The notes below the pieces were generated by a model. It saw nothing but the letters and a program-made list of their open reading frames with translations. It made no database searches and was not told the DNA's origin. Positions 56,587 through 63,504 of a stretch of DNA of 64,000 nt are shown here, piece by piece (position 1 is the stretch's first letter; each line of letters begins with the position of its first letter). The DNA is from Micromonospora arborensis. Lineage in GTDB: Bacteria > Actinomycetota > Actinomycetes > Mycobacteriales > Micromonosporaceae. The stretch is taken from contig NZ_PYBV01000005.1 in the NCBI RefSeq assembly GCF_003205615.1, positions 179,452 to 243,451 of the forward strand, written 5' to 3'. The position numbers and the translations under genes were made by a program.

Positions 56587-57564
56587 ATGCCCGGACGTAC
56601 CGTCGTCAAGCTCGCCACCGTGAGCGCCTTCGTCGCCGCCTCGGTGTTGGCGGTGGCGCCCACCGCACACGCCGACCTGGTCACCCACTGCATCGGCACC
56701 GGCGGTGCCGTGACCGTGCCCAACGACCTGCTGGTGCCGGCCGGCCAGTCGTGCGCGCTGACCGGCACCACGATCACCGGCAACGTCACCGTCGCGGCCG
56801 GCGGCAACCTGGTGGTTGCCGGTGGCCGGGTCAGCGGCGAGATCCGCGTTGCCGCGGACGGCTACCTCGACGCCACCGAGACGACCATCGACGGCCAGGT
56901 GGTGCTGGCCGCCGGCGGCTACGGAGTCTTCCTCAAAGACGCCCGCAGCGGCAACGTGACCGTGCGGCCGAAGGGCTCCGCGACCATCGACAGCTTCCTG
57001 TTCGTGGAGGAGTCGACGATCGTCGGGACGGTCAACGCGGGCGCCGGTGAGGTGCGGCTCGACCGTGGCACCCAGGTGGAACGCAACGTCAGCAGCACCG
57101 GCACCTACTACACCGACGTGCACGACTCCTTCGTCGACGGCACGCTGTCGGTGCTGAACAGCGCCACCGGCAGTGTGGTGTGCGGCAGCGCGGTCCGTGG
57201 CCAGGCCACCTTCGCCGGCAACCTGGGTGGTGTGCAGCTCGGCCCGAACGGCACCCTCGACAGTTGCGCCTCCGGCGGCTACTGGGGCCGGGACGTCAGC
57301 ATCACCAGCACCACCGGTGGCGTCAGCGTCGACGACAACATCATCGACGGCCAGCTGACCGTGACGTCCAACGACCCGGCCGCCCAGGTGGCCGCGAACA
57401 ACCGGATCCGCGGCGGCGTGACCGGTGACCAGGCCGCCGCGACCACCAACCGGGCCGCCCGGACGGCCGCCCCGGACCGGGAGGACGCCGGCGACCAGCG
57501 GGCCGAGACCCGTCGTACCTCGGCGGTGCAGGAGGCCACCGCGGCCGGCGACGCCCGGCTCTAG
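56587..57564 (+). CDS. Secreted beta-helix-like repeat protein
   Basis: This 325-residue protein has a signal peptide (MPGRTVVKLATVSAFVAASVLAV.., cleaved near AHADL) and then repeats of roughly 20 residues built on a G-x-V-x-V pattern (TITGNVTVAAGGNLVVAGG, VSGEIRVAADGYLDATET, TIDGQVVLAAGGYGVFLKD), suggesting a right-handed parallel beta-helix or bactofilin-like stack. The tail is rich in charged residues and Ala. ATG at 56587 has GGGAG seven bases ahead; the ATG at 56551 overlaps the preceding stop but lacks a ribosome site. Function unknown; a structural or surface-binding role is plausible. Confidence 0.8.
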   Translation: MPGRTVVKLATVSAFVAASVLAVAPTAHADLVTHCIGTGGAVTVPNDLLVPAGQSCALTGTTITGNVTVAAGGNLVVAGGRVSGEIRVAADGYLDATETTIDGQVVLAAGGYGVFLKDARSGNVTVRPKGSATIDSFLFVEESTIVGTVNAGAGEVRLDRGTQVERNVSSTGTYYTDVHDSFVDGTLSVLNSATGSVVCGSAVRGQATFAGNLGGVQLGPNGTLDSCASGGYWGRDVSITSTTGGVSVDDNIIDGQLTVTSNDPAAQVAANNRIRGGVTGDQAAATTNRAARTAAPDREDAGDQRAETRRTSAVQEATAAGDARL

Positions 57565-57575
57565 CTGCTCGACGC

Positions 57576-57623
57576 GACGGCGGCCGGCCACCCCGGATCG
57601 AGGGGTGACCGGCCGCCGCCGTC
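57576..57623 (+). terminator. Terminator after secreted redox operon
   Basis: A long GC-rich imperfect hairpin starts 11 bp after the last operon gene: GACGGCGGCCGG.. (from 57576) pairs with ..CCGGCCGCCGCCGTC (to 57623), with a few unpaired bases in the right arm and a seven-base loop. Confidence 0.7.
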
Positions 57624-57644
57624 GTACCGCGTCGCGGCCCGTGC

Positions 57645-57681
57645 TTGCGTGTCGGTGCCGGCGTCGGCAGAATCCCCGGTC
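57645..57681 (+). promoter_or_regulatory. Leaderless promoter candidate of the 57682 gene
   Basis: TTGCGT (57645-57650) and CAGAAT (57668-57673) are 17 bases apart and lie 8 bases ahead of the GTG at 57682. With no Shine-Dalgarno nearby, this suggests a leaderless mRNA and fixes the start of the unknown gene. Confidence 0.5.
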
Positions 57682-58314
57682 GTGACGGAAGATCACGAGC
57701 CGGAGCACGGCGAAGACGAGACGGTCATCGAGAACTACGTCGCCGAGTGCCCCATCGACGCGGAGCTGGCCGATCAGCTGATCGGTCTGGCCGACCTGCC
57801 GTGGAACGATCCGGACGCCACCAGCCGGGCGATGCGCGCTCTCGGCTGGACCGCCGACGCGGCGCCGACCGACGAAACTCGCTTCGTCACCGTGGCCGGT
57901 CACGCCATCTACGGCGACTACTGCCTCTACATGCCCTTCGTCCACTACTACACGGTGGGTGGAGAGCTGTGGCCGGATGACTTCTGGGGCTCGCAGCCCG
58001 GCTGGTCGAGCCAGCCGGACGCCGGTCGCCAGGACTTCGAGGCGTGCGTCGACGCCGCGATCGAACGGCTCACCGAACGGCTCGGCCCCCCGGAGTGGGA
58101 CGTCCGGACCGAAGGCAGGAACATCTCCATCGGCGGCTACTCCTGGCGGTACGCCGCCTGGCGGCGGGCCAGCAACATCCTTGTCGTCGGCCCGACCCTG
58201 GACGGCTACTCCTATTCCCAGGACGAGGAGGCCGTCGTCTACATCGGTCAGTTCGCCGAGGACCGGCCGTTCCCGGACGCCGCCGACTTCCGCAGCCTCA
58301 TGCGTACGGGTTGA
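57682..58314 (+). CDS. Uncharacterised cytoplasmic protein
   Basis: I do not recognise this 210-residue acidic protein. Notable segments are ENYVAECPIDAELADQLIG, DATSRAMRALGWTAD, FVTVAGHAIYGDYCLYMPFV and RNISIGGYSWRYAAWRRASN. There is no signal peptide or membrane helix. GTG at 57682 is preferred because of the leaderless promoter; GTG 57649 lies within the -35 box. The gene stands alone between two terminators. Confidence 0.65.
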   Translation: MTEDHEPEHGEDETVIENYVAECPIDAELADQLIGLADLPWNDPDATSRAMRALGWTADAAPTDETRFVTVAGHAIYGDYCLYMPFVHYYTVGGELWPDDFWGSQPGWSSQPDAGRQDFEACVDAAIERLTERLGPPEWDVRTEGRNISIGGYSWRYAAWRRASNILVVGPTLDGYSYSQDEEAVVYIGQFAEDRPFPDAADFRSLMRTG

Positions 58315-58359
58315 TCGTCGACCCCGGGGCCGATACACGACGACCCCGGGTTGACGATC
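58313..58359 (+). terminator. Terminator after the 57682 gene
   Basis: GATCGTCGACCCCGGGG, starting at the stop codon, pairs with CCCCGGGTTGACGATC ending at 58359, with a few mismatches and a loop of about 10 bases. It may also serve the convergent gene remnant. Confidence 0.6.
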
Positions 58360-58362
58360 ACG

Positions 58363-58590
58363 CTAGAAGTTGCCTGCCGAGTTGCACTTGACGCCCTGGT
58401 CGAGGCAGTTGCGCACCCGTGCGGCGAGCGCCTCGTCCTTCCACGCGTTGAAGAAGTCGGCGTGCATGGAGAACGAGGTGCCGGACGCGAGGGTGATGCC
58501 GTCCGTGTTCGCGCTCAACGGGTACGAGATCACGAACGACACCGAGGAGACCGGCACCGGGTGGCTCGTCGGGCACGCGCCGACGCCCTC
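58363..58590 (-). pseudogene. DUF1996 C-terminal remnant
   Basis: About 75 codons ending at 58363 match the C-terminus of secreted DUF1996 proteins: CPTSHPVPVSSVSFVISYP, SGTSFSMHADFFNAWKDEAL and VRNCLDQGVKCNSAGNF. No signal peptide or upstream DUF1996 sequence exists; beyond 58590 the frame continues into unrelated sequence at the 5' end of the GNAT gene. A 5' deletion of a larger gene is likely. Confidence 0.7.
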
Positions 58591-58683
58591 GTGTCCTAGA
58601 TGAGCAAGCCCTGACCGGGGGGTGCAGCTTCCCAACCCGATAATCCATCGCGCCCGTGGGTGCCTGAGTGCTACGAAGGGAAA

Positions 58684-59217
58684 GTGCCTGACCTTGATGC
58701 CACGTCCCTGGAGACTCCGCGGTTGTTGTTGCGCCGCTGGCACAGCGATGATCTGGACGGGTTCGCCGCAGTCAACGCGCAGCCCGAGGTGATGCGTTAC
58801 ATCCACGACGGCCGCACCCTGGACCGGGCCGGGACCGCGGAGCGTCTAGCCACCTACCAGCGGCACTGGGACGAACAGGGCTTCGGCCTGTACGCGGTGC
58901 AGATCAAGGAGACCGGCGAGCTGGCCGGTTTCACCGGACTGGCGGTGCCGACCTTCCTGCCGGAGATCATGCCGGCGGTGGAGATCGGCTGGCGGCTCGG
59001 CCGCGCGTACTGGGGCCGGGGCCTGGCCACCGAGGCTGCCCAGGCCGTTGTCGCCCACACTCGTGCCGAGCTCGCCCTGCGGCGGCTGGTCAGCATCCAC
59101 GTCGTCGGCAACGAGGCGTCCGCGCGGGTGATGGTCAAGCTGGGCATGTCGCTGGAGCGCGAAACCGTGCAGCCGGACACCGGCCGCCGGGTCCGGGTCT
59201 ACGCGATGGACCTGTAG
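58684..59217 (+). CDS. GNAT N-acetyltransferase (RimJ/RimL-like)
   Basis: This 177-residue enzyme uses acetyl-CoA. It begins with LETPRLLLRRW, then AVEIGWRLGRAYWGRGLATEAAQAVVAHT with the Q/RxxGxG/A-type motif, and ends with IHVVGNEASARVMVKLGMSLER. Length is normal. The start is uncertain: GTG 58684 has AAGGG three bases ahead; GTG 58660 has none. The acceptor, a protein N-terminus or small amine, is unknown. A gene remnant and repeat copy B follow. Confidence 0.9.
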   Translation: MPDLDATSLETPRLLLRRWHSDDLDGFAAVNAQPEVMRYIHDGRTLDRAGTAERLATYQRHWDEQGFGLYAVQIKETGELAGFTGLAVPTFLPEIMPAVEIGWRLGRAYWGRGLATEAAQAVVAHTRAELALRRLVSIHVVGNEASARVMVKLGMSLERETVQPDTGRRVRVYAMDL

Positions 59218-59218
59218 A

Positions 59219-59314
59219 CAGATCTTCGCGGCCAGGCCCGAGGCCGCCGACACGAAGGGCGGCAAGAAGGGGGCGTTCAGCACGAAGGCCAGCCAGAAAG
59301 GCGGCCGGCGGTGA
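59219..59314 (+). pseudogene. Possible 3' remnant of an unknown gene
   Basis: This frame reads into a stop at 59312-59314 with a lysine- and glycine-rich tail, ADTKGGKKGAFSTKASQKGG, unlike shadow frames of this genome, which are Arg/Pro/Ala-rich. It begins directly after the GNAT stop in a different frame and ends at the left edge of repeat copy B. The parent gene is not recognised. Confidence 0.35.
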
Positions 59315-59450
59315 CCGTCGGTCACCTCGATGGCGGCGGATGCGGTGGTGAGCGCTATACCTCAGAGTCATTTTCATACCTCTGAGGTATACCGCTCAAC
59401 AGCACATCAACATGGCGGGCAGCCAAAGCGGATGGCGAGGGCCCTTCGCA
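59311..59450 (+). repeat. Palindromic repeat element, copy B
   Basis: Same element as copy A: GTGACCGTCGGTCAC on the left, an 18 bp inverted repeat (59350-59367 with 59380-59397) around a 12-base centre, then ACATGGCGGGCAGCCAAAG. It sits between convergent GNAT and MFS genes. Confidence 0.9.
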
Positions 59451-59461
59451 GACCGGTGAGG

Positions 59462-60904
59462 TCAGTGGGCGTGCGGCAGCCCGCTCAACTCCGGCTTGCC
59501 GGGCGGGACCAGGGCCGGAACGAGGATGGCTGCCACAGTGGCGACGATGGCCGTCGCGGTGTAGGCGTCGGTGAATCCGTCGATGGAGGGCGCACTGGTG
59601 AGCCCGGCCGCGGCGAGGGTGGAGGCCGTCGCGACGCCGATGGCGCCGCCCAGTTCGTGGAAGGTGTTGAGCACGCCCGAGGCGAGACCCTCCTCTCCGT
59701 GGTCGACGTGTGCCAACGCGGACGTGGCGGCGGTGACGAAAACGGGGCCGACTCCGGCCGCGGCGATGACGATCCCGGGCAGCAGCCCGGTGTAGACCGT
59801 GCCGTCGGCAGAGAGTTGCGTGAGCAGTCCCGTGCCCACTGCGACCAGCGCGAGGCCGATGGCGGCGACGGCCCGCGTGCCGATGCTGGCGACCAGGCGG
59901 CTGGCCAGGTGCGCCCCAACCCCGGTGGCCAGTGCGGCGGGCAGGAACAGCAGTCCGGTCTCCATCGCGCTGAGGTGGCGTAGATGCTGCAGGTACAGCG
60001 AGCCGAGGAAGAACACTGAGATCAGCAGCCCAGATCCGATGAGCATCAGGAACGCGCCCGCGACCACGGGTCGGCGGGTCAGCATCCCTACGTGCATCAG
60101 CGGGTTACGGACTGTCCGTTCGATGACGACGAACACCGCGTACAGCAGGGCTGCGGCAGCCAGCGGTACCAGGGTTGCGGCGCTGCCCCAGCCGGCGTCG
60201 CCCGCGGTGACCAGCCCGTAGATGAGCGAGCCGGTGGCGGCGGTGACGGCCAGCGCTCCGAGGATGTCGATGCGCTGCTTGCCGCGGTGCGCTCGTAGGG
60301 TGGCGGGGACGGTCGCCGGGAGGAACGCCAGCACGGTGGCGCCGATCGGCACGTTGACGAAGAAGGCCCATCGCCAGCCGGGACCGGCGGTGAGGACGCC
60401 GCCTGCCAGTACCCCGGCGGCGAAACCGATGCCGCCGAGCCCCGCCCACACGCCGAGCGCCTTGTTGCGCTCGCGGCCATGGAAGGTGGCGGTGACAGTC
60501 GACAGCGCCGCGGGGGACAGCAGAGCCGCCCCGATGCCCTGTGCGATGCGTCCGCCGATCAGCAGCGTCTCGTTCTGGGCAAAACCGGTGCCGAGCGAGG
60601 CGATGGTGAAGACCGTCAGCCCGATGAGCATCATCCGGCGGGCTCCGAAGAGATCGGCGAGCCGTCCGCCGAGCAGCATCAGCCCGCCGAAGAACAGTGT
60701 GTAGCTGGTGATTGCCCAGGTGAGCGCGGTGCGCTCCAGTCGCAGGTCAGCGCCGATCTCGGGGAGGGCGACGTTTACCACGGTCACGTCGAGGATCAAC
60801 ATGAACTGGGCCACGCTGATCAGCGCGAGCGCCGCCCAGCGGCGCGGATGTGCCGAGGCCTCGGTCGTCGGTGGGCTGTGCAGCGCAGGTGAGGGATGAG
60901 GCAT
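59462..60904 (-). CDS. DHA2 family MFS efflux transporter (14 helices)
   Basis: This 480-residue EmrB/QacA-type proton-driven exporter starts with RRWAALALISVAQFMLILDVTVVNVALPEIG, motif A GGRLADLFGARRMM, and motif C in GWRWAFFVNVPIG. About 14 helices are visible. It is divergent from a TetR gene with twin operator-like sites between them, the usual arrangement for drug-responsive pumps. The substrate is unknown. Confidence 0.93.
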   Translation of the reverse strand: MPHPSPALHSPPTTEASAHPRRWAALALISVAQFMLILDVTVVNVALPEIGADLRLERTALTWAITSYTLFFGGLMLLGGRLADLFGARRMMLIGLTVFTIASLGTGFAQNETLLIGGRIAQGIGAALLSPAALSTVTATFHGRERNKALGVWAGLGGIGFAAGVLAGGVLTAGPGWRWAFFVNVPIGATVLAFLPATVPATLRAHRGKQRIDILGALAVTAATGSLIYGLVTAGDAGWGSAATLVPLAAAALLYAVFVVIERTVRNPLMHVGMLTRRPVVAGAFLMLIGSGLLISVFFLGSLYLQHLRHLSAMETGLLFLPAALATGVGAHLASRLVASIGTRAVAAIGLALVAVGTGLLTQLSADGTVYTGLLPGIVIAAAGVGPVFVTAATSALAHVDHGEEGLASGVLNTFHELGGAIGVATASTLAAAGLTSAPSIDGFTDAYTATAIVATVAAILVPALVPPGKPELSGLPHAH

Positions 60905-60971
60905 CGGGCTTTCCGTTCCTGGTGATTGGAGGGGCGCGGCGGCGATCGCGGTGCCCGACCAGGCATAAGTC

Positions 60972-61030
60972 GTACAGGTGTGTTCGCTTTAAGGTACCCC
61001 ACGGGGTGAGAAGTTGAACAGGGGTGTTCG
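60972..61030. promoter_or_regulatory. Twin TetR operator candidates
   Basis: GTACAGGTGTGTTCG (60972-60986) and GAACAGGGGTGTTCG (61016-61030) are near-identical direct copies, 44 bp apart; the second has the inverted repeat GAACA-N4-TGTTC. They lie between the divergent mfs and tetR genes, and the second overlaps the tetR promoter. Confidence 0.65.
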
Positions 61031-61048
61031 ACTAATTATGATCTGGCC
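61014..61048 (+). promoter_or_regulatory. Leaderless promoter candidate of tetR
   Basis: TTGAAC (61014-61019) and TATGAT (61037-61042) are 17 bases apart and the ATG at 61049 is six bases beyond. It overlaps an operator, implying autorepression. Confidence 0.55.
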
Positions 61049-61651
61049 ATGGCGCGCACCAGAGACCACGGAGGCCGAGGGGCCGGGACACCCAAGAGGG
61101 CCGACGCGGAACGCAACATCGCCGCGATCATCACCGCCGCCACCGAGTGTTTCGCGCGTGACCCGGACGCCAGCATGACCACCATCGCCAAGGCCGCCGG
61201 TCTGGGCCGGGTCACTCTTTACGCGCATTTCCCGTCCAGGGAGCAACTACTGCGGACGGTGCTCGCCGAGACGATCGCCGAGAGCGCCGGCATCATCGAG
61301 GCCGCTTCACCTGATACTGGGCCGCCCGCCGAGGTGTTCGCCCAGCTGATCCGGTCCTGCTGGCCACTGCTCAGCAGGTTCGGCAGCCTGCACGCCGCCG
61401 TGCAGCGTGCCCTGCCCGCCGACGAAGTGCGCCGCCGCCACGATCAGCCATTGGCCCATGTCGAGCGGCTCGTCGCCCGGGGCCAGGCGGAGGGCGCCTT
61501 CCGCACGGACCTGCCGGTCGAGTGGCTGGTCACCACCGTCTACACACTGCTGCACGCGGCCGCCGACGAGGTCGCCGCCGGGCGGCTGGCCGCAGAGTCC
61601 GTCGGCGAGATCCTCGAAAAGACCCTACTGGCCACGCTCAGGCCCGCGTAG
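61049..61651 (+). CDS. TetR family transcriptional repressor
   Basis: This 200-residue regulator has a TetR N-terminal HTH (AIITAATECFARDPDASMTTIAKAAGLGRVTLYAHFPSRE.. in order) and an alpha-helical ligand domain. It most likely represses itself and the divergent MFS gene until a pump substrate binds. ATG 61049 fits the domain start and the leaderless promoter. Repeat copy C lies 75 bp after the stop. Confidence 0.93.
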   Translation: MARTRDHGGRGAGTPKRADAERNIAAIITAATECFARDPDASMTTIAKAAGLGRVTLYAHFPSREQLLRTVLAETIAESAGIIEAASPDTGPPAEVFAQLIRSCWPLLSRFGSLHAAVQRALPADEVRRRHDQPLAHVERLVARGQAEGAFRTDLPVEWLVTTVYTLLHAAADEVAAGRLAAESVGEILEKTLLATLRPA

Positions 61652-62049
61652 GAGCACGGTCAGTCGCCGGTCCCAGCGCGAGCGTCGACCGTTACCGCCC
61701 ACTAGCTCAAGACGGGGCTGCGGGCGCAGCGAAGGGCGCTCGCCATGCGCTTCGGCTGCGTGCCATGAGGGTGTGCTGTTGAGCGGTATACCTCAGAGGT
61801 ATGAATATGACTCTGAGGTATACCGCTCACTACCGCATCCGCCCTGCCGGAGGTGACCGACGGTCACCGCTGGCCGCCGGCTGCGCCCACAGCCCGAGCC
61901 GGGGTTAGGACTGTCTCGTCTAGGGGCGTGGCGATCTCATCCGCCTTCGACGGTGGGGCCGGTGGGTGTCGGCCGGCGCTCTGTGACTCGCGCCTTGAGC
62001 TGCAGCCGCCCTGCCCGGTTTTCTACCTGGGCACGCCCCGACCTACGTC
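61652..62049. other. Intergenic region containing repeat copy C
   Basis: This 398 bp gap holds repeat copy C. The remaining parts, 61652-61726 and 61870-62049, show no recognisable gene; the latter lies where the missing 5' part of the SRPBCC-type gene would be expected. Confidence 0.5.
61727..61869 (-). repeat. Palindromic repeat element, copy C (inverted)
   Basis: Reverse complement of the element in copies A and B: inverted repeat 61781-61798 with 61811-61828 (perfect 18 bp), the GGTGACCGACGGTCACC flank on the right at about 61851-61867 and a weaker ATGGC/GCCGAAGC-type flank on the left. It lies downstream of the tetR gene. Confidence 0.9.
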
Positions 62050-62334
62050 GTGGTGCGGCAGCGGATCACGGTGTGGGAGCCACCGAGCCGACTGGCGTTT
62101 CACATGGAGTCGACGGACCTCCATTTCCACCGTTGCGTCGACCACCTCGGAGACCTATTTGAGTTGGCGCCGATGGACGGCGGCACGCGGGTCATCCGGA
62201 CCACGACAGTGACGGTCCGAGGGTACCGTCGCGTCGCGTTGGAGCCGCCGCTCTGGGGTGGGCTGAAGTCGGTGCACCGCTTCGTGTTCCGCAACTGGCA
62301 GAAGATGGCGTTGTCGCCGCCGGCAGCCGTCTGA
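62050..62334 (+). pseudogene. Truncated SRPBCC/polyketide cyclase-like gene
   Basis: The 94-codon frame encodes the C-terminal half of an SRPBCC-type protein: VRQRITVWEPPSRLAFHMES, FELAPMDGGTRVIRTTTVTV and a final helix HRFVFRNWQKMA. Complete members are about 145-160 residues and begin with strand and helix segments missing here; the frame is blocked by TGA at 61996. It is best regarded as 5'-truncated. Confidence 0.65.
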
Positions 62335-62365
62335 GGCTCTGCCGCCGAGGGGGAGTGGTCGGCCC

Positions 62366-63463
62366 TCAGATCGGGGCGAGCTCCGGGATGCCGTAGTGCT
62401 GGTCCAGGACCTGCATGGCGGCGCCCGCCGCGATGACGTCGGCACCCAGACTGGACAGGGTCACCTTCGTGGTGAGCCAGGCCGTGCGTCGCACGTCCGC
62501 CTGAACGGCCTCGGCGACTGCCGCGAGATAGGCCTCCGGGTGCCGGAGGAGATCCGCGCCCGCCAGCACCACGTGGGCGAGGTCGAGGGTCTGCAGCAGG
62601 TTGACGACGCCCACTGCCACGACCCGTGCGGCGCGTGCGACGTCTCCGGCCTCGGCGGCGTGGTTGTGCACGATCTCCAGACAACCGTGGCGACCGCAGA
62701 CGCAGCGGGGCCCGTTCAGGTCGACGACCGTGTGGCCGAATTCTCCCGCGTTGGTGTGCGCGCCCCGGTGGGCTGTGCCGCCCAGCCAGAAGCCGCCGCC
62801 GATGCCGGACTCGATCATGATGAGAGCCGCGTCGCCGAACGTCGCGCCGTGCCGCCAGGCCTCGGCCGTGATCCCGGCGGTGACGTCCTTGTCGAGGTGC
62901 ACGGGCAGGCCCAGGTGTTTCTCGGCGATCTCACGCAACGGCACGTCGTGCCAGTGGCGCAGCCCGTGGGCGCCGCGGACCAGGCCGTGGGCGTGGTCCA
63001 GCGGGCCGATCATGCCGATGCCCACGCCGGTGAGTTGGCCGCCTCCGAGGTCGTTGACGCCGGTCATCGCCTTGATGCCGGATGCCAGGGCGTCGAGAAG
63101 TTGCGGTGGGGTGAAGTCGCGGGGTAGCGGGCTGACCGCCGAATGGTGCACGGTGCCGGCGAGATCGACCAGGACCAGCCGCAGCGTGCGCCGGGCGACG
63201 TGGGCGCCGATCGCGTACCGGCTGTGGGGGACGAGTTCGTAGACGACCGCGGGTTTGCCGACGCCGGGGCGGCGGACGCCGGTGGGACGGATCAGGCCGT
63301 CGACGGTCAGGCGGGCGATGACCTTCGAAACGGCCTGCGGCGTCAGACCGGTGGCCTGGACCACGGTCGACCGCTCGAACGTTCCGACGGTACGCCCCAC
63401 CGCCATGACCAGCGCTTGGTTGTAGCCGCGTAGGAAGGTGACGTCCGCAGTGATGCGAGTCAT
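62366..63463 (-). CDS. ROK family transcriptional repressor
   Basis: This 365-residue protein has an N-terminal winged helix (VVQATGLTPQAVSKVIARLTVDGLI) fused to an ROK sugar-binding/kinase-like domain with GVGIGMIGPLDHAHGLV, GEFGHTVVDLNGP and the zinc motif CVCGRHGCLE. The ATP-binding loop is degenerate (LVLVDLAGTVHH), as in repressors such as NagC/XylR. ATG at 63463 with GGTGAG close by. It is divergent from an MFS gene, with a palindrome between, so it may control that transporter. The inducer is probably a sugar. Confidence 0.92.
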   Translation of the reverse strand: MTRITADVTFLRGYNQALVMAVGRTVGTFERSTVVQATGLTPQAVSKVIARLTVDGLIRPTGVRRPGVGKPAVVYELVPHSRYAIGAHVARRTLRLVLVDLAGTVHHSAVSPLPRDFTPPQLLDALASGIKAMTGVNDLGGGQLTGVGIGMIGPLDHAHGLVRGAHGLRHWHDVPLREIAEKHLGLPVHLDKDVTAGITAEAWRHGATFGDAALIMIESGIGGGFWLGGTAHRGAHTNAGEFGHTVVDLNGPRCVCGRHGCLEIVHNHAAEAGDVARAARVVAVGVVNLLQTLDLAHVVLAGADLLRHPEAYLAAVAEAVQADVRRTAWLTTKVTLSSLGADVIAAGAAMQVLDQHYGIPELAPI

Positions 63464-63479
63464 CTCACCACCCTATTAC

Positions 63480-63492
63480 GCAACGCTGTTGC
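63480..63492. promoter_or_regulatory. Palindrome between ROK and MFS genes
   Basis: GCAACGCTGTTGC is a perfect 5+3+5 inverted repeat within the 41 bp gap between two divergent genes. It is a candidate operator for the ROK protein that would control both. Confidence 0.5.
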
Positions 63493-63504
63493 TAAATTCT
63501 CTCG

